Position numbers and translations under genes: made by a program. Positions 36,599 through 46,262 of a DNA stretch of 64,000 bases are shown here, piece after piece. The stretch covers positions 4,251,246 through 4,315,245 of the forward strand of contig NZ_JAUFPZ010000002.1 in assembly GCF_030409505.1 (NCBI RefSeq), written 5' to 3'. Origin of the DNA: Zunongwangia endophytica (GTDB taxonomy: Bacteria > Bacteroidota > Bacteroidia > Flavobacteriales > Flavobacteriaceae). Under the pieces are notes generated by a model, which saw only the letters and a program-made list of their open reading frames with translations, had not been told where the DNA came from and did no database searches. How positions within the stretch are numbered: position 1 is the first letter of the stretch; every line of letters starts with the position of its first letter.

Positions 36599-37732
36599 AT
36601 GGGTAATATTGATAATTTAATATCAAAATTTCAAAATAAAAGCATTAGTGATGAAGAATTGTCTGAGCTTGAAAATTGGGTAAAAGATAGTAAAGATAAT
36701 AACGATTATTTTATAAAGAGCGTTCAGACCGACTATTTAATTTCATCTTTTTATCGAAAGCAAGAAGAAATTCCGAATTTATCAAATCTGAAAAAACCAA
36801 TAATTGCTCTAAATTCGAAAAAACAGCGTGCTAATTTGATGAAATTTGCAGCTATTTTTATTGTTGCACTTATAGCTTCCAGTACGGCATACTTCTACTT
36901 TTTTAATCCGGCAGAAACTACTTATGCGCCCGGAGAAATTATTATCACGAATGAAAATGGTGAAAAAATAACCGTAGACTATCAAATTAAACAGATCGTA
37001 TATAATGAAGAAGGAGAAGTTTCAAATTTGGGATCACAAGTAAAAAAGAATCCAAATACTAGCGAAAAAGACAATAATAGGTTAGCGTATAACACGATTA
37101 ATGTACCTAAAGGAAAGCGCATCCAATTAGTGTTATCAGATGGAACGAAAGTATATCTTAATTCTGAAAGTTCACTACGATTTCCTTCTCACTTTCCAAA
37201 AACAGAACAGTTACGAAAGGTCAGTATTACCGGCGAGGCAGTTTTCGAAGTACATAAAGATTCTTTAAAACCTTTTATAGTAGAGGCAGGTATGCTGAAT
37301 ATAGAAGTTTTGGGAACACGATTTAATGTAGATGCCTATCCTCAATCTAAACAAATTTCGACTACACTGGCAGAAGGATCGGTACAGATAAATTACGACA
37401 ATGAAGTTTTTAAACTAGAACCAGGTGAAGCCGGAATACTTAGCCAAAATACAGATGTGCTGAGCGTAGAAAAAGTAAATGTAGCTAATAAAATGGCTTG
37501 GGTAGACGATCGTCTATTGTTTATTAACGAGTCCTTTGCAGAAATTCAAAAGAAAATTGAGCGCAGTTACGGAGTTCAAATTATTAATAAAAATGCCCAT
37601 TTAAATGACGTACGGTTTAACGGGGATTTCGATATCAAATCAGAAACTATCGAGGATGTACTAGATGCCTTTAAAGCAGTAGACTTTTTCGAATATACTT
37701 ATAAAAATAATATAGTAACCATTAAAAAATAA
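36599..37732 (+). CDS. FecR-family anti-sigma factor
   Basis: The protein has 377 residues. The N-domain carries LISKFQNKSISDEELSELEN. A transmembrane helix lies near 80-102 (FAAIFIVALIASSTAYFYFF). The FecR domain has NVPKGKRIQLVLSDGTKVYL and GEAVFEVHKDS, and a DUF4974-like end has VRFNGDFDIKSETIEDVLDA. It pairs with the divergent sigma factor and the STN-bearing SusC downstream. Confidence 0.93.
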   Translation: MGNIDNLISKFQNKSISDEELSELENWVKDSKDNNDYFIKSVQTDYLISSFYRKQEEIPNLSNLKKPIIALNSKKQRANLMKFAAIFIVALIASSTAYFYFFNPAETTYAPGEIIITNENGEKITVDYQIKQIVYNEEGEVSNLGSQVKKNPNTSEKDNNRLAYNTINVPKGKRIQLVLSDGTKVYLNSESSLRFPSHFPKTEQLRKVSITGEAVFEVHKDSLKPFIVEAGMLNIEVLGTRFNVDAYPQSKQISTTLAEGSVQINYDNEVFKLEPGEAGILSQNTDVLSVEKVNVANKMAWVDDRLLFINESFAEIQKKIERSYGVQIINKNAHLNDVRFNGDFDIKSETIEDVLDAFKAVDFFEYTYKNNIVTIKK

Positions 37733-37757
37733 ACGATGACTTAGCGCTTAAACAAAA

Positions 37758-37779
37758 AGGGAATGCGCCAACATTCCCT
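37758..37779. other. Hairpin between anti-sigma and susC (attenuator-like)
   Basis: AGGGAATG (37758-37765) pairs perfectly with CATTCCCT (37772-37779) around a CGCCAA loop. It is positioned like the 28826-28870 hairpin, between fecR and susC, and both loops contain GCCAA. Confidence 0.6.
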
Positions 37780-37825
37780 CAAACAATTAACTATTTCCTC
37801 AAACAATTAAAAGTTATTCAAAATT

Positions 37826-40800
37826 ATGAAAATAAAGTATTTGAAGATGAAAGCTTCATTCATTTTAACCTTGTTTTGTGTTTTGCAGGTTTCTGCACTA
37901 GAAACCCTTGCTCAAAAATTTAATATTGATCTGGATGGGGCTAAGGTTACCCACGTTATAGAACAGATCAAACAACAAAGTGATTATAAGTTTTTTTACA
38001 AAGACGATGTGATTAATGAAGAATGGCAGGTCAATATTCATAGCGATAGTGAAGAGATTACTAATGTTTTAAAGCAGCTGTTCAAAAATTTACCGGTGAG
38101 TTTTGTCATTCAGAAAAAGCAAATTATTCTGAAAGAAAAAGAACCAGTTTCGTCTCCTGAAACTAGTAGTATCGATATACAGCGTTATATTGATGGTACG
38201 GTAAAAGACGAATCTAATTTCCCAATTATGGGAGTTACCGTTTGGTTAAAAGGTTCTCGCGTAGGATCTGTTACAGATGAAGATGGAAAGTTCAGAATGC
38301 AGGCTGTTACCGGAGATACTTTGGTTTTTAGTTTTATAGGTTTTAAAACCAAAGAACATGTGCTGGGTAACGAAAAAAACTTAGCTATTAAGCTGGAAAC
38401 CGATATTAGTGGTTTAGATCAGGTTACGGTGGTTTCTACCGGTTATCAAAAAATCAATAAAGAGCGTGCAACAGGTTCGTTTTCTACCATAAGCGGAGAA
38501 GAGTTACAACAAGTACCGGTAAACAATGTGATGCATCAGTTGGAAGGGCGAGTTCCTGGTCTACAAATCGAAATTTTAGAATCTGATAATACATTTGTTT
38601 ACGACAATCTTGAAAGAGAAACCGAGGGGAATACCAGCTATAATTTTCAAATTAGAGGCCAGTCGACTATTGATGGTAATAAAAGTCCGCTTATTGTTAT
38701 CGATGGCGCCCCAACCGAGCTGGATATAAAAAATATTAATAGTGCTGATGTCGAGAATATAACATTTCTAAAAGATGCTGCCGCTGCTTCCATTTATGGA
38801 GCAAGAGCAGCAAATGGAGTAATTGTGATCGATACAAAAAAAGGCACTAAAGGAAAAATGAGGGTTAACTTTTCTCATACCAATACTTTCTCAACAAAAC
38901 CTTCTATATCAGGTCTTCCTTTAATGAACTCTAGCCAGGTGCTGGATTTAGAACAGGAGTTGGTAGATAAAAATATTATTGCAGATCCTGCACAGTCAGG
39001 GGCCCTTTTTAGTTCCTATCCTGTAAGTGATGGGGTAGAAAGTATGCTAGAATATAAACGAGGAAATATAAGTCTAGATGAGCGCGAAGCACGTTTAAAT
39101 GATTTACGTGGAAGAAATAATTATAATCAATTAACCAGATACTTAATGCAGCAGGCTTCGGCTACTACCTATAATTTATCACTAAGCGGAGGTAGCAATA
39201 ATTACAGTTATTTCACTTCGGCTTCTTATTCGAATGAAAAGACACAGCGAAAAGGTTCTGAGGGTGATAAGATGACGTTTACCATAAATCAAAACTTTAA
39301 ACTGTTTGATTATGCTGATGTAAGCACTAGCCTTAAAGGTTCCTTTTTTAATTTTGATGAGAACGGGATAGGTTTGCAACCATTAGCCGGGCAGCGTTAT
39401 TCTTATTTACCTTACGATAGACTTCGTGATGAAAATGGTAATAATGTTAGTTTTGCTCGTGAATTTTATCGTGATCAAATAGCTGATTTTGAAGATGCTG
39501 GATACCTACCATGGGAATATAGTTATTTAGATGAATTAGAAAACAAAAACTCAACTGCTCAGGAGCAAAACTATTCTGCTAATATCCAGATCTCTCTACC
39601 AATTTTCAAAGGATTGAATGCATCGGGAACTTATTTGATAGAACGTTCTAACAGAAGCAGACCAATCTTATACAATGAAGATACATATTACACCAGAAAC
39701 CTTATAAACAATGCTACTTATTTAGATCCTTCTACTAACACTATTACTAGAGGATTGCCTTTAGGTTCAGTTTATCGAAGAAACAGAAATATTTTAACAA
39801 GCCAGACTACTAGAGCACAATTAAATTATAATGAACGTTTCAAAGATCACTCAATTGATGCTATTGCTGGTATAGAATTTAGAGAAACTCGGGAAGAGGT
39901 ATCATCAGGAACTTTATATGGTTATAACGAAAAAACGCAAACTTCGGTAGATGTAGTCTCTCTAAATTACACTACAGTAGAAGGGTGGAACTCAACTTTA
40001 AATTATGGCAATCAGTTAACCGACCAAAGAAGAAGATTTTTATCGTATTACGGAAATGCAGCTTATACATATAAAAAGAAATATGTGGTTTCTGGTAGTG
40101 TTAGACTGGATGATTATAACAATTTTGGAGTTGATAAAAGTTATAGAAGAACACCTTTATGGTCTACTGGTGTTAAATGGAATGCCAGTAAAGAATCTTT
40201 CTTAAAAAATGTTGAAGCGATTAATAATCTGAGTTTTAGAGCTTCCTATGGTTTTAACGGAAATATCAGTTTAACGACATTCCCTTTTACCAAAATTTCG
40301 ATTGCTAATACCGATTATAATCTTTCTCAATTACCTTACGCATTTGTATCGGCAGCAGCAAATCCTTCACTAAGATGGGAGAAAACGGGAATATTAAATA
40401 TTGGTATTGATTTTGGATTGTTGGATAATCGAATTTCAGGTAGTTTGGAATATTATAAAAAGAATAGTGATGATTTAATTCAGGAATTCCCGGTATCAGA
40501 ATTTTATGGAGTTCCCAACCGCGCACTTACCAGAAATACTTCAACTTTAGAAGGGAAAGGGGTAGATCTTAGCCTAAACGGTATTTGGATTCAATCTAAA
40601 AATTTTACGGCTAGCTCTAATTTTATCTTTACTTATAATACGAACGAAGTAACCGATTCTCGTTTCGAAAATTATTCAACATATCTAAATGGTTCAGGAA
40701 GTACTCCGCCAATTGTAGACTATCCATTAAATAGTGTATTTGCATTTCGCTCTGCTGGATTAGATGAAAATGGAGCCTTTCAGGTCTATGATCGCAATGG

Positions 40801-41374
40801 AGATATTGTTGGTTCTAATGAATTATTAACCGATATCGAGGATATGAAATATATGGGAACTAGCACGCCTAGGTATTATGGAAGTTTAAATACAACATTA
40901 CAGTACAAGCAATTCTCACTATTTGTATTAGCGACCTATAAGATGGGGTATAAACTATTCAAACCTACTTTTGATAATTATATTTCTCGTTTCAATGAGT
41001 TCACCGGCTACAATTTGAATACAGATATTGCAGATAGATGGCGCGAACCGGGAGACGAAAATTCTACCAGTGTACCGGGTGTTTTAGGATTGGGAGGATA
41101 CTCTTATCCTAGATATAGGTTAAGTGAAGATAAGGTAATCTCTGGAGATCATATTCGATTACGTGAAATATCTCTTAGTTATGACCTTTCTGAGGTTTTA
41201 CCAGAAAGCTTTATTAGAGGAGCTTCATTATCATTCACCGCTCGTAACCTAGGACTTTTATGGCGCGCGAATAACGATGATATAGATCCAGATTTCTTAC
41301 CATATACAACAGGAAACCAAATAAGACCTACCCCTACAGCGATGTATTCTATAGGCTTAAATGTTAACTTTTAA
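37826..41374 (+). CDS. SusC-like TonB-dependent transporter with STN signalling domain
   Basis: The protein has 1182 residues. The signal peptide ends near ALETLAQ. The STN domain spans about 32-110, with VTHVIEQIKQQSDYKFFYKD. The carboxypeptidase-like domain is at about 120-200. The plug has QVTVVSTGYQKINKERATGS, PLIVIDGAP and AASIYGARAANGVIVIDTKK, followed by a barrel ending GLNVNF. Signal transfer to FecR is expected. The SusD partner starts 9 bp after the stop. The downstream genes are redox and hydrolase functions, not glycosidases. Confidence 0.95.
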   Translation: MKIKYLKMKASFILTLFCVLQVSALETLAQKFNIDLDGAKVTHVIEQIKQQSDYKFFYKDDVINEEWQVNIHSDSEEITNVLKQLFKNLPVSFVIQKKQIILKEKEPVSSPETSSIDIQRYIDGTVKDESNFPIMGVTVWLKGSRVGSVTDEDGKFRMQAVTGDTLVFSFIGFKTKEHVLGNEKNLAIKLETDISGLDQVTVVSTGYQKINKERATGSFSTISGEELQQVPVNNVMHQLEGRVPGLQIEILESDNTFVYDNLERETEGNTSYNFQIRGQSTIDGNKSPLIVIDGAPTELDIKNINSADVENITFLKDAAAASIYGARAANGVIVIDTKKGTKGKMRVNFSHTNTFSTKPSISGLPLMNSSQVLDLEQELVDKNIIADPAQSGALFSSYPVSDGVESMLEYKRGNISLDEREARLNDLRGRNNYNQLTRYLMQQASATTYNLSLSGGSNNYSYFTSASYSNEKTQRKGSEGDKMTFTINQNFKLFDYADVSTSLKGSFFNFDENGIGLQPLAGQRYSYLPYDRLRDENGNNVSFAREFYRDQIADFEDAGYLPWEYSYLDELENKNSTAQEQNYSANIQISLPIFKGLNASGTYLIERSNRSRPILYNEDTYYTRNLINNATYLDPSTNTITRGLPLGSVYRRNRNILTSQTTRAQLNYNERFKDHSIDAIAGIEFRETREEVSSGTLYGYNEKTQTSVDVVSLNYTTVEGWNSTLNYGNQLTDQRRRFLSYYGNAAYTYKKKYVVSGSVRLDDYNNFGVDKSYRRTPLWSTGVKWNASKESFLKNVEAINNLSFRASYGFNGNISLTTFPFTKISIANTDYNLSQLPYAFVSAAANPSLRWEKTGILNIGIDFGLLDNRISGSLEYYKKNSDDLIQEFPVSEFYGVPNRALTRNTSTLEGKGVDLSLNGIWIQSKNFTASSNFIFTYNTNEVTDSRFENYSTYLNGSGSTPPIVDYPLNSVFAFRSAGLDENGAFQVYDRNGDIVGSNELLTDIEDMKYMGTSTPRYYGSLNTTLQYKQFSLFVLATYKMGYKLFKPTFDNYISRFNEFTGYNLNTDIADRWREPGDENSTSVPGVLGLGGYSYPRYRLSEDKVISGDHIRLREISLSYDLSEVLPESFIRGASLSFTARNLGLLWRANNDDIDPDFLPYTTGNQIRPTPTAMYSIGLNVNF

Positions 41375-41383
41375 TTCGATACT

Positions 41384-42799
41384 ATGAAACTAAATTATAT
41401 ATATACCTTTTTATTTATAATAGCTACAACTTTAGTGAGTTGTGATGATTATGTCGATATAAGAACAGAAGGAATATTATATCCAGAAGATACCGAAAAT
41501 TACAGGTATTTATTAAATAATACTCCTATTTATGATCTCTCTTATAGTCTGGTAGATATACCTACAGACGATATTTCTATGCGTTATGATCATGCCCAAT
41601 ATTTTGAGACTAATGCGGCAAATTCAGAGTTCAATCGCCCCTTTAAGGATACTTATATTTTTGCTGATTCCATTTACCGTACTGGTGAGATGGATAGTGA
41701 GATAAAAGCGATGTACGAAGGACTTTATAGCGCCAATGTGGTGATTACTGAAGTTTTAGAAAGCACAAGTGGTGCAGAGCAGGAAAAAAATGCTTTGCAG
41801 GGTGAAGCCATGGTTCATAGGGCTTATTTATTTCTTAACCTGGTTAATACTTTCGGAAAAGCTTATGATGCTAATACGGCGAGTACAGATTTAGGAATTC
41901 CAATGTTTATCGAACCAACCGTAGATCAAGATATTAAAAGGGCGACAGTACAGGAAGTTTACGATCGCATCATTACAGATTTAACCTCAGCAGCCAATTC
42001 AGGCTTACCTGGAGTTCGCAGTGGTACAGAAGTTGGTTTTCCGTCTAAATCCAGTGCTCATGCATTGCTTGCGCGAACCTATTTATATATGGGCGATTAT
42101 AGCAAAGCTTTAGAAAATGCAGAGCAAAGCCTTGCTTTACAAAACACCTTGCTAAATCTAGAGAATTATACGGAAACTCCAGATTTTAGCTGGCCACGAC
42201 GAATAGAAGATCCAGAGCTTATTTTATCGAAAAAAACGATGAGGTCTTATAATTATCTACCAACATTGTTATCTCTAAGTGACGACTTGTTGAATAGTTT
42301 TGATAGCACCGATTTGCGTTATCAACTTTATACAAGACCTAACGAAGAGCTTACTTATGGGGATATTACAGAAGGAAGATCTTACTGTATAGCAAGGTTA
42401 ACTGGAGAGAATCGTAATGCCGGGCCAACGGTGCCAGAAATGTATTTGATTAAAGCAGAATGTCTAGCTCGTGCTGGGAATACAGAAGCTGCTATGGATG
42501 CATTAAATACGTTAAGAGAAGCGCGTTTTAGAGCTGAAGATTATATCGCTTTAAGGGCTGGTGACCCTGAAGATGCTTTAATAAAAGTTCTGGCAGAGAG
42601 AAGACGTGAACTTATGGGAAAAGGTGGATTTAGATTATTCGATTTAAAACGTCTAAACAAAGACCCAAGATTTGCCAGAACAGTAGAGCATGAGTATTTA
42701 AATGAAACCTACACGTTAGAGCCGGGAGGTGATAGATATCAATTTCCTTTTGCTTCAACCTTATTCCAATACGCGCCTAACCTAGAGCAAAATCCATAA
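41384..42799 (+). CDS. SusD/RagB-like surface lipoprotein
   Basis: The protein has 471 residues. The lipobox TLVSC lies near residue 20. N-terminal DDYVDIRTEGILYPEDTENY, helical LQGEAMVHRAYLFLNLVNTFGK and C-terminal LAERRRELMGKGGFRLFDLK are usual in the RagB group. It works with the SusC encoded upstream. A GC-rich hairpin follows the stop codon. Confidence 0.92.
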   Translation: MKLNYIYTFLFIIATTLVSCDDYVDIRTEGILYPEDTENYRYLLNNTPIYDLSYSLVDIPTDDISMRYDHAQYFETNAANSEFNRPFKDTYIFADSIYRTGEMDSEIKAMYEGLYSANVVITEVLESTSGAEQEKNALQGEAMVHRAYLFLNLVNTFGKAYDANTASTDLGIPMFIEPTVDQDIKRATVQEVYDRIITDLTSAANSGLPGVRSGTEVGFPSKSSAHALLARTYLYMGDYSKALENAEQSLALQNTLLNLENYTETPDFSWPRRIEDPELILSKKTMRSYNYLPTLLSLSDDLLNSFDSTDLRYQLYTRPNEELTYGDITEGRSYCIARLTGENRNAGPTVPEMYLIKAECLARAGNTEAAMDALNTLREARFRAEDYIALRAGDPEDALIKVLAERRRELMGKGGFRLFDLKRLNKDPRFARTVEHEYLNETYTLEPGGDRYQFPFASTLFQYAPNLEQNP

Positions 42800-42807
42800 A
42801 AAATAAT

Positions 42808-42831
42808 AGTCCCCGGGATTAGCCGGGGACT
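42808..42831 (+). terminator. GC-rich hairpin after susD (partial terminator or mRNA stabiliser)
   Basis: AGTCCCCGG (42808-42816) pairs perfectly with CCGGGGACT (42823-42831) around a 6-nt loop. Only TTAATTAG follows, so termination is probably incomplete. It could lower expression of the thioredoxin gene relative to susCD. Confidence 0.6.
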
Positions 42832-42850
42832 TAATTAGATTCATAAAAAT

Positions 42851-44830
42851 ATGCGAAAAATAAAAATATTGCTAGGTATACTATTAGTGCAGTTCACTAT
42901 AAATGCCCAGCAAACCGAACCAATTTTTTCTGTAAGTCCAAAACTACCTAATCCAGGAGATCAGGTTGCGTTAAACTATAACTCAGAGAATACAGTATTA
43001 AAAGACGCTAAAGACATTCAGGCGGTGATCTATGTAAATGCAGATCATCAATGGTCGGCTAGCGATCTAACTTTTCAGGAAACCGAAGATAATCATTGGA
43101 AAACCTCCTTTACGTTACCTGAAAATACAGCCCTTATAAGCTGTGTTTTTAAATCGGATACTTTAGTAGATAGAGGTGGCACAACTACTTATTCCTGGTT
43201 ACTCGATAAAGAGCCGGGCTCTTATGCTAGCTGGGGTATTTTAAGATCTAAAATTTTCCAAGAGGAAAGTATTGCAATAGTAGACGATAGCGCTTATATC
43301 TCTAGCGAGATTGGATTAATGTGGATCAATAAAGAAATACAGAAATTTCCTGAAAGCCGAAATCTATATTTTTACGAAGGACTAAAATTAATGCAAGATT
43401 CGAAAGAAGGTGATCATAGCAATCGAATTCAGAATGAAATTAAGCATATTTTAGAGCAGGATCTTACTAAACTTCAGCAATATAAAATTCAGAAATCACT
43501 TCAGTTATTAGATACAGAAAAGTATAAATCTTTTATTGATTCTGTAAATGATGCTTTACTGAAAACATATCCTAAAGGAGTTTTAGCAAGGGATAATGAG
43601 ATGAAGCGTTTGTTTACTGAAAGTGATATTCAGAAAAAGATCCGTGAATTTGAAGAATTTCAATCTAATTTTCCTAAAGAGGATTTTAAAGATGTCTTTA
43701 CATTTACTGAAGATTTGTATTACGACAAATTATACAGAAGTATAGCTTATAGATACATTACAGAAAACGGAAATTATAGCTTTGTGTTCGACAATCTAAA
43801 AGATGCAGGTTTTTATAATCTGGTAGATTATAGCTGGCATTTTGTAAGTATTCCGTATAATAACGAGTCTATAGCAGTGGATAGTTTAAATACTATTGCA
43901 AGCAAAATCATACCTGAATTAGAAGTTCGAGAAAAAGAGATTCCTAAAAGATACGAAGGGAAATTATCGATTCTGGAATGGAAACAAAAAGCACAGGAAG
44001 CATCTGCTCGAGAATATTTAACCTACGCTAAAATTCTTGATGAATTAAAAGATTACGAAGCTGAAGATCATTATTTAGAAAAAGTAAAATCATTCTATAT
44101 TTATGAAAATACAGATTTTAATGAGCTTTATGCAGATTATTTACTAAGACAGGGTAATAAAGAAGCAGCGATTAATTTTATTAAAGAAAGCCTTTCGCGT
44201 AATAATGCTACAGCGCAAATGCTTTCTATACTTAAGGAAGATTTTTTAGCACAGAATGGGAGCAACGCCAATTTTGAAGATTACGTAAGCGCTATTAAAT
44301 CTGGCGATTCTCAAGATCAATTTAAAGAAGAATTGATTGCTGAAATAATTAATAAACCTATTGAAGATTTTGAACTGGAAAGCTCTTTAGGAGGAACAGT
44401 AAAGTTGTCTGCTCAAAAAGGAAAAATCGTAATTATCGATATGTGGGCTACGTGGTGTGCCCCTTGTAAAAAAGCAATGCCCGGCATGAAGATGGCGGTA
44501 GATAAATATTCTGAAGATAAAAATGTACAATTTTACTTCCTAGATACTCAGGAATACATTTCAGATTATAAAAAGCAAACAGTAGAATTTATCGAGGAAA
44601 ACAATTATCCTTTCGAGATTCTTTACGACGCTAAAAATCCCGAATCAGGTAAGTTCGACGATACTTATGCTAAATATTCAAAAGCATTCGAATTTTCAGG
44701 AATTCCACAAAAAATGATCATAGATCAACATGGAAAATTAAGATGGCGATCTACTGGTTACTCAGGAAGCCCAAGCGAGCTTGCAGACGAAATTTCTATC
44801 ATAATCGAATATTTGAAATCTGAAAAATAA
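42851..44830 (+). CDS. Exported TlpA-like thioredoxin-domain protein with helical-repeat middle
   Basis: The protein has 659 residues. The signal peptide ends near TINAQ. Residues of about 22-125 look like an Ig-type beta domain (SVSPKLPNPGDQVALNYNSE). Residues of about 140-490 are helical, TPR-like. The C-terminal thioredoxin domain has MWATWCAPCKK (Cys536, Cys539) and SGIPQKMIIDQHGKLRWRST. It is likely a periplasmic disulfide oxidoreductase. It is 6 bp upstream of the hydrolase gene and in the same run as a DsbD-like gene that could keep it reduced. Confidence 0.9.
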   Translation: MRKIKILLGILLVQFTINAQQTEPIFSVSPKLPNPGDQVALNYNSENTVLKDAKDIQAVIYVNADHQWSASDLTFQETEDNHWKTSFTLPENTALISCVFKSDTLVDRGGTTTYSWLLDKEPGSYASWGILRSKIFQEESIAIVDDSAYISSEIGLMWINKEIQKFPESRNLYFYEGLKLMQDSKEGDHSNRIQNEIKHILEQDLTKLQQYKIQKSLQLLDTEKYKSFIDSVNDALLKTYPKGVLARDNEMKRLFTESDIQKKIREFEEFQSNFPKEDFKDVFTFTEDLYYDKLYRSIAYRYITENGNYSFVFDNLKDAGFYNLVDYSWHFVSIPYNNESIAVDSLNTIASKIIPELEVREKEIPKRYEGKLSILEWKQKAQEASAREYLTYAKILDELKDYEAEDHYLEKVKSFYIYENTDFNELYADYLLRQGNKEAAINFIKESLSRNNATAQMLSILKEDFLAQNGSNANFEDYVSAIKSGDSQDQFKEELIAEIINKPIEDFELESSLGGTVKLSAQKGKIVIIDMWATWCAPCKKAMPGMKMAVDKYSEDKNVQFYFLDTQEYISDYKKQTVEFIEENNYPFEILYDAKNPESGKFDDTYAKYSKAFEFSGIPQKMIIDQHGKLRWRSTGYSGSPSELADEISIIIEYLKSEK

Positions 44831-44836
44831 ACCTTA

Positions 44837-46242
44837 ATGCTTAAAATAAAGCAACTTGTAATCCTTTCAATCTTTTCTATTGCAGCTGTTGGTCATTCTC
44901 AGGAACTTTGGCAAGGACAGTACAATTCAAAAAGGATTTTGTTAGAAAAAGTAACGATTTCAGAGGGTTTAGACTCACTTTATTTAAGTAGTCCGGAACA
45001 TATGTATAAAAAACTCCCCTTCAACAAGAAAAGAAGGGGGATTCTCTTTTTTTAGTGAACGAGAATTATAATATCAGTCTCAAAATCGAGACGATATTGG
45101 GTGATTTGAGTCAGGATTCTTTGCGAGCTAATTATATCGATTACACTGGGATCCATCAAGTAAAGTTAATTTCAACAGATAGTTTACAGTCGCTTACTTT
45201 TCCGCAGCATCCCAAAGGAATATTACCTTACATTAATAAAGAAGTAACATTTTATAGTGAGAAAACAAATGTAACTTATAGTGGAACGTTGGTGCTACCT
45301 AAACATAAAAAGCATTATCCATTAGTTTTTTTGCTGAATGGAAGTGGACAACAAGAACGGAACTACACCTATGCCGGGCATCAGTTTTTTACAGTGCTTG
45401 CGGATGCTTTAGCCAGAGAAGGAATAGCTTCTTTTAGAATGGACGATCGCGGCATTGGAGAAACTACCGGAGATTTTGAGCATTCAACAATTGAAGATTT
45501 TGTCCAGGATCTTGAAGCTGCAAAGTCTTTTATAAAATCTCAGGATAAAATAGATCATTCCTTTTTGGGAATAATTGGTCATAGTGAGGGCGGAGTAGTG
45601 GCTTCTATTGCTGCTTCCAGAAATAAGGATTTTGAATTTATGCTGAGTCTCTCTGGCGTGGGAGTTAACGGACTACAAATTCTGGATCTACAGAACAGCG
45701 CGATACTAAAATCTATGAATATTGAAGATTCCCTGGTAGAACATCACATGGAATTGTATAATTTTTTATTTAAAACGGTTTATAATCTCCAAGAAGAGGA
45801 TAGTTTAAAGCTGCAGTTAGAACAAGCGGTAAATAATTGGATGCAGGATAAAGATGAAGATTTACTAAAAAGTATGGGATTGGCCAATGGCCGTGAAAAA
45901 AATTTGATTTATAGATTTCACAAGGAAGCAAAAAAAGATGCGTATCAATACATGATTCGTTATAATCCTAAAGATTATTTGCCCAAAATTGAAATTCCTG
46001 TAATGGTTTTAAATGGAGCAGAGGATATTCAGGTGCCCGCCGAAGAAAATGTCGCTGGATTCCAGAAATATCTATCAAAATCAACTAATTTTGCATCGAA
46101 AATCTATCCAAACCTAAACCATATGTATCAACACTGTCATACCTGTATTGCTTCAGAACAAAGCGAACTTGAAGAAGTTTTCGCGCCAGAAGTTCTTGCA
46201 GATATCACTAAGTGGATACATAAAGTTTATCAAACAAAGTAA
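44837..46242 (+). pseudogene. Exported alpha/beta hydrolase, frameshifted near 45053
   Basis: The gene is split into two frames. The first (44837-45055) starts with a signal peptide (MLKIKQLVILSIFSIAAVGHS-QE) and stops after 72 codons. The second (45055-46242) carries the alpha/beta hydrolase: PLVFLLNGSGQQERNYTY, FRMDDRGIGETTGDF, nucleophile Ser in IIGHSEGGVVAS, an Asp in LNGAEDIQVPAEE and a His in NLNHMYQH. One extra T in the seven-T run at 45047-45053 would join the frames. The joint lies just after a terminator-like hairpin (CCCCTTC...GAAGGGG, 45016-45040). The gene may be broken, phase-variable at the T run, or affected by a base-calling error. Confidence 0.8.
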
Positions 46243-46262
46243 TTTCAATTAAATAGTCTTCA

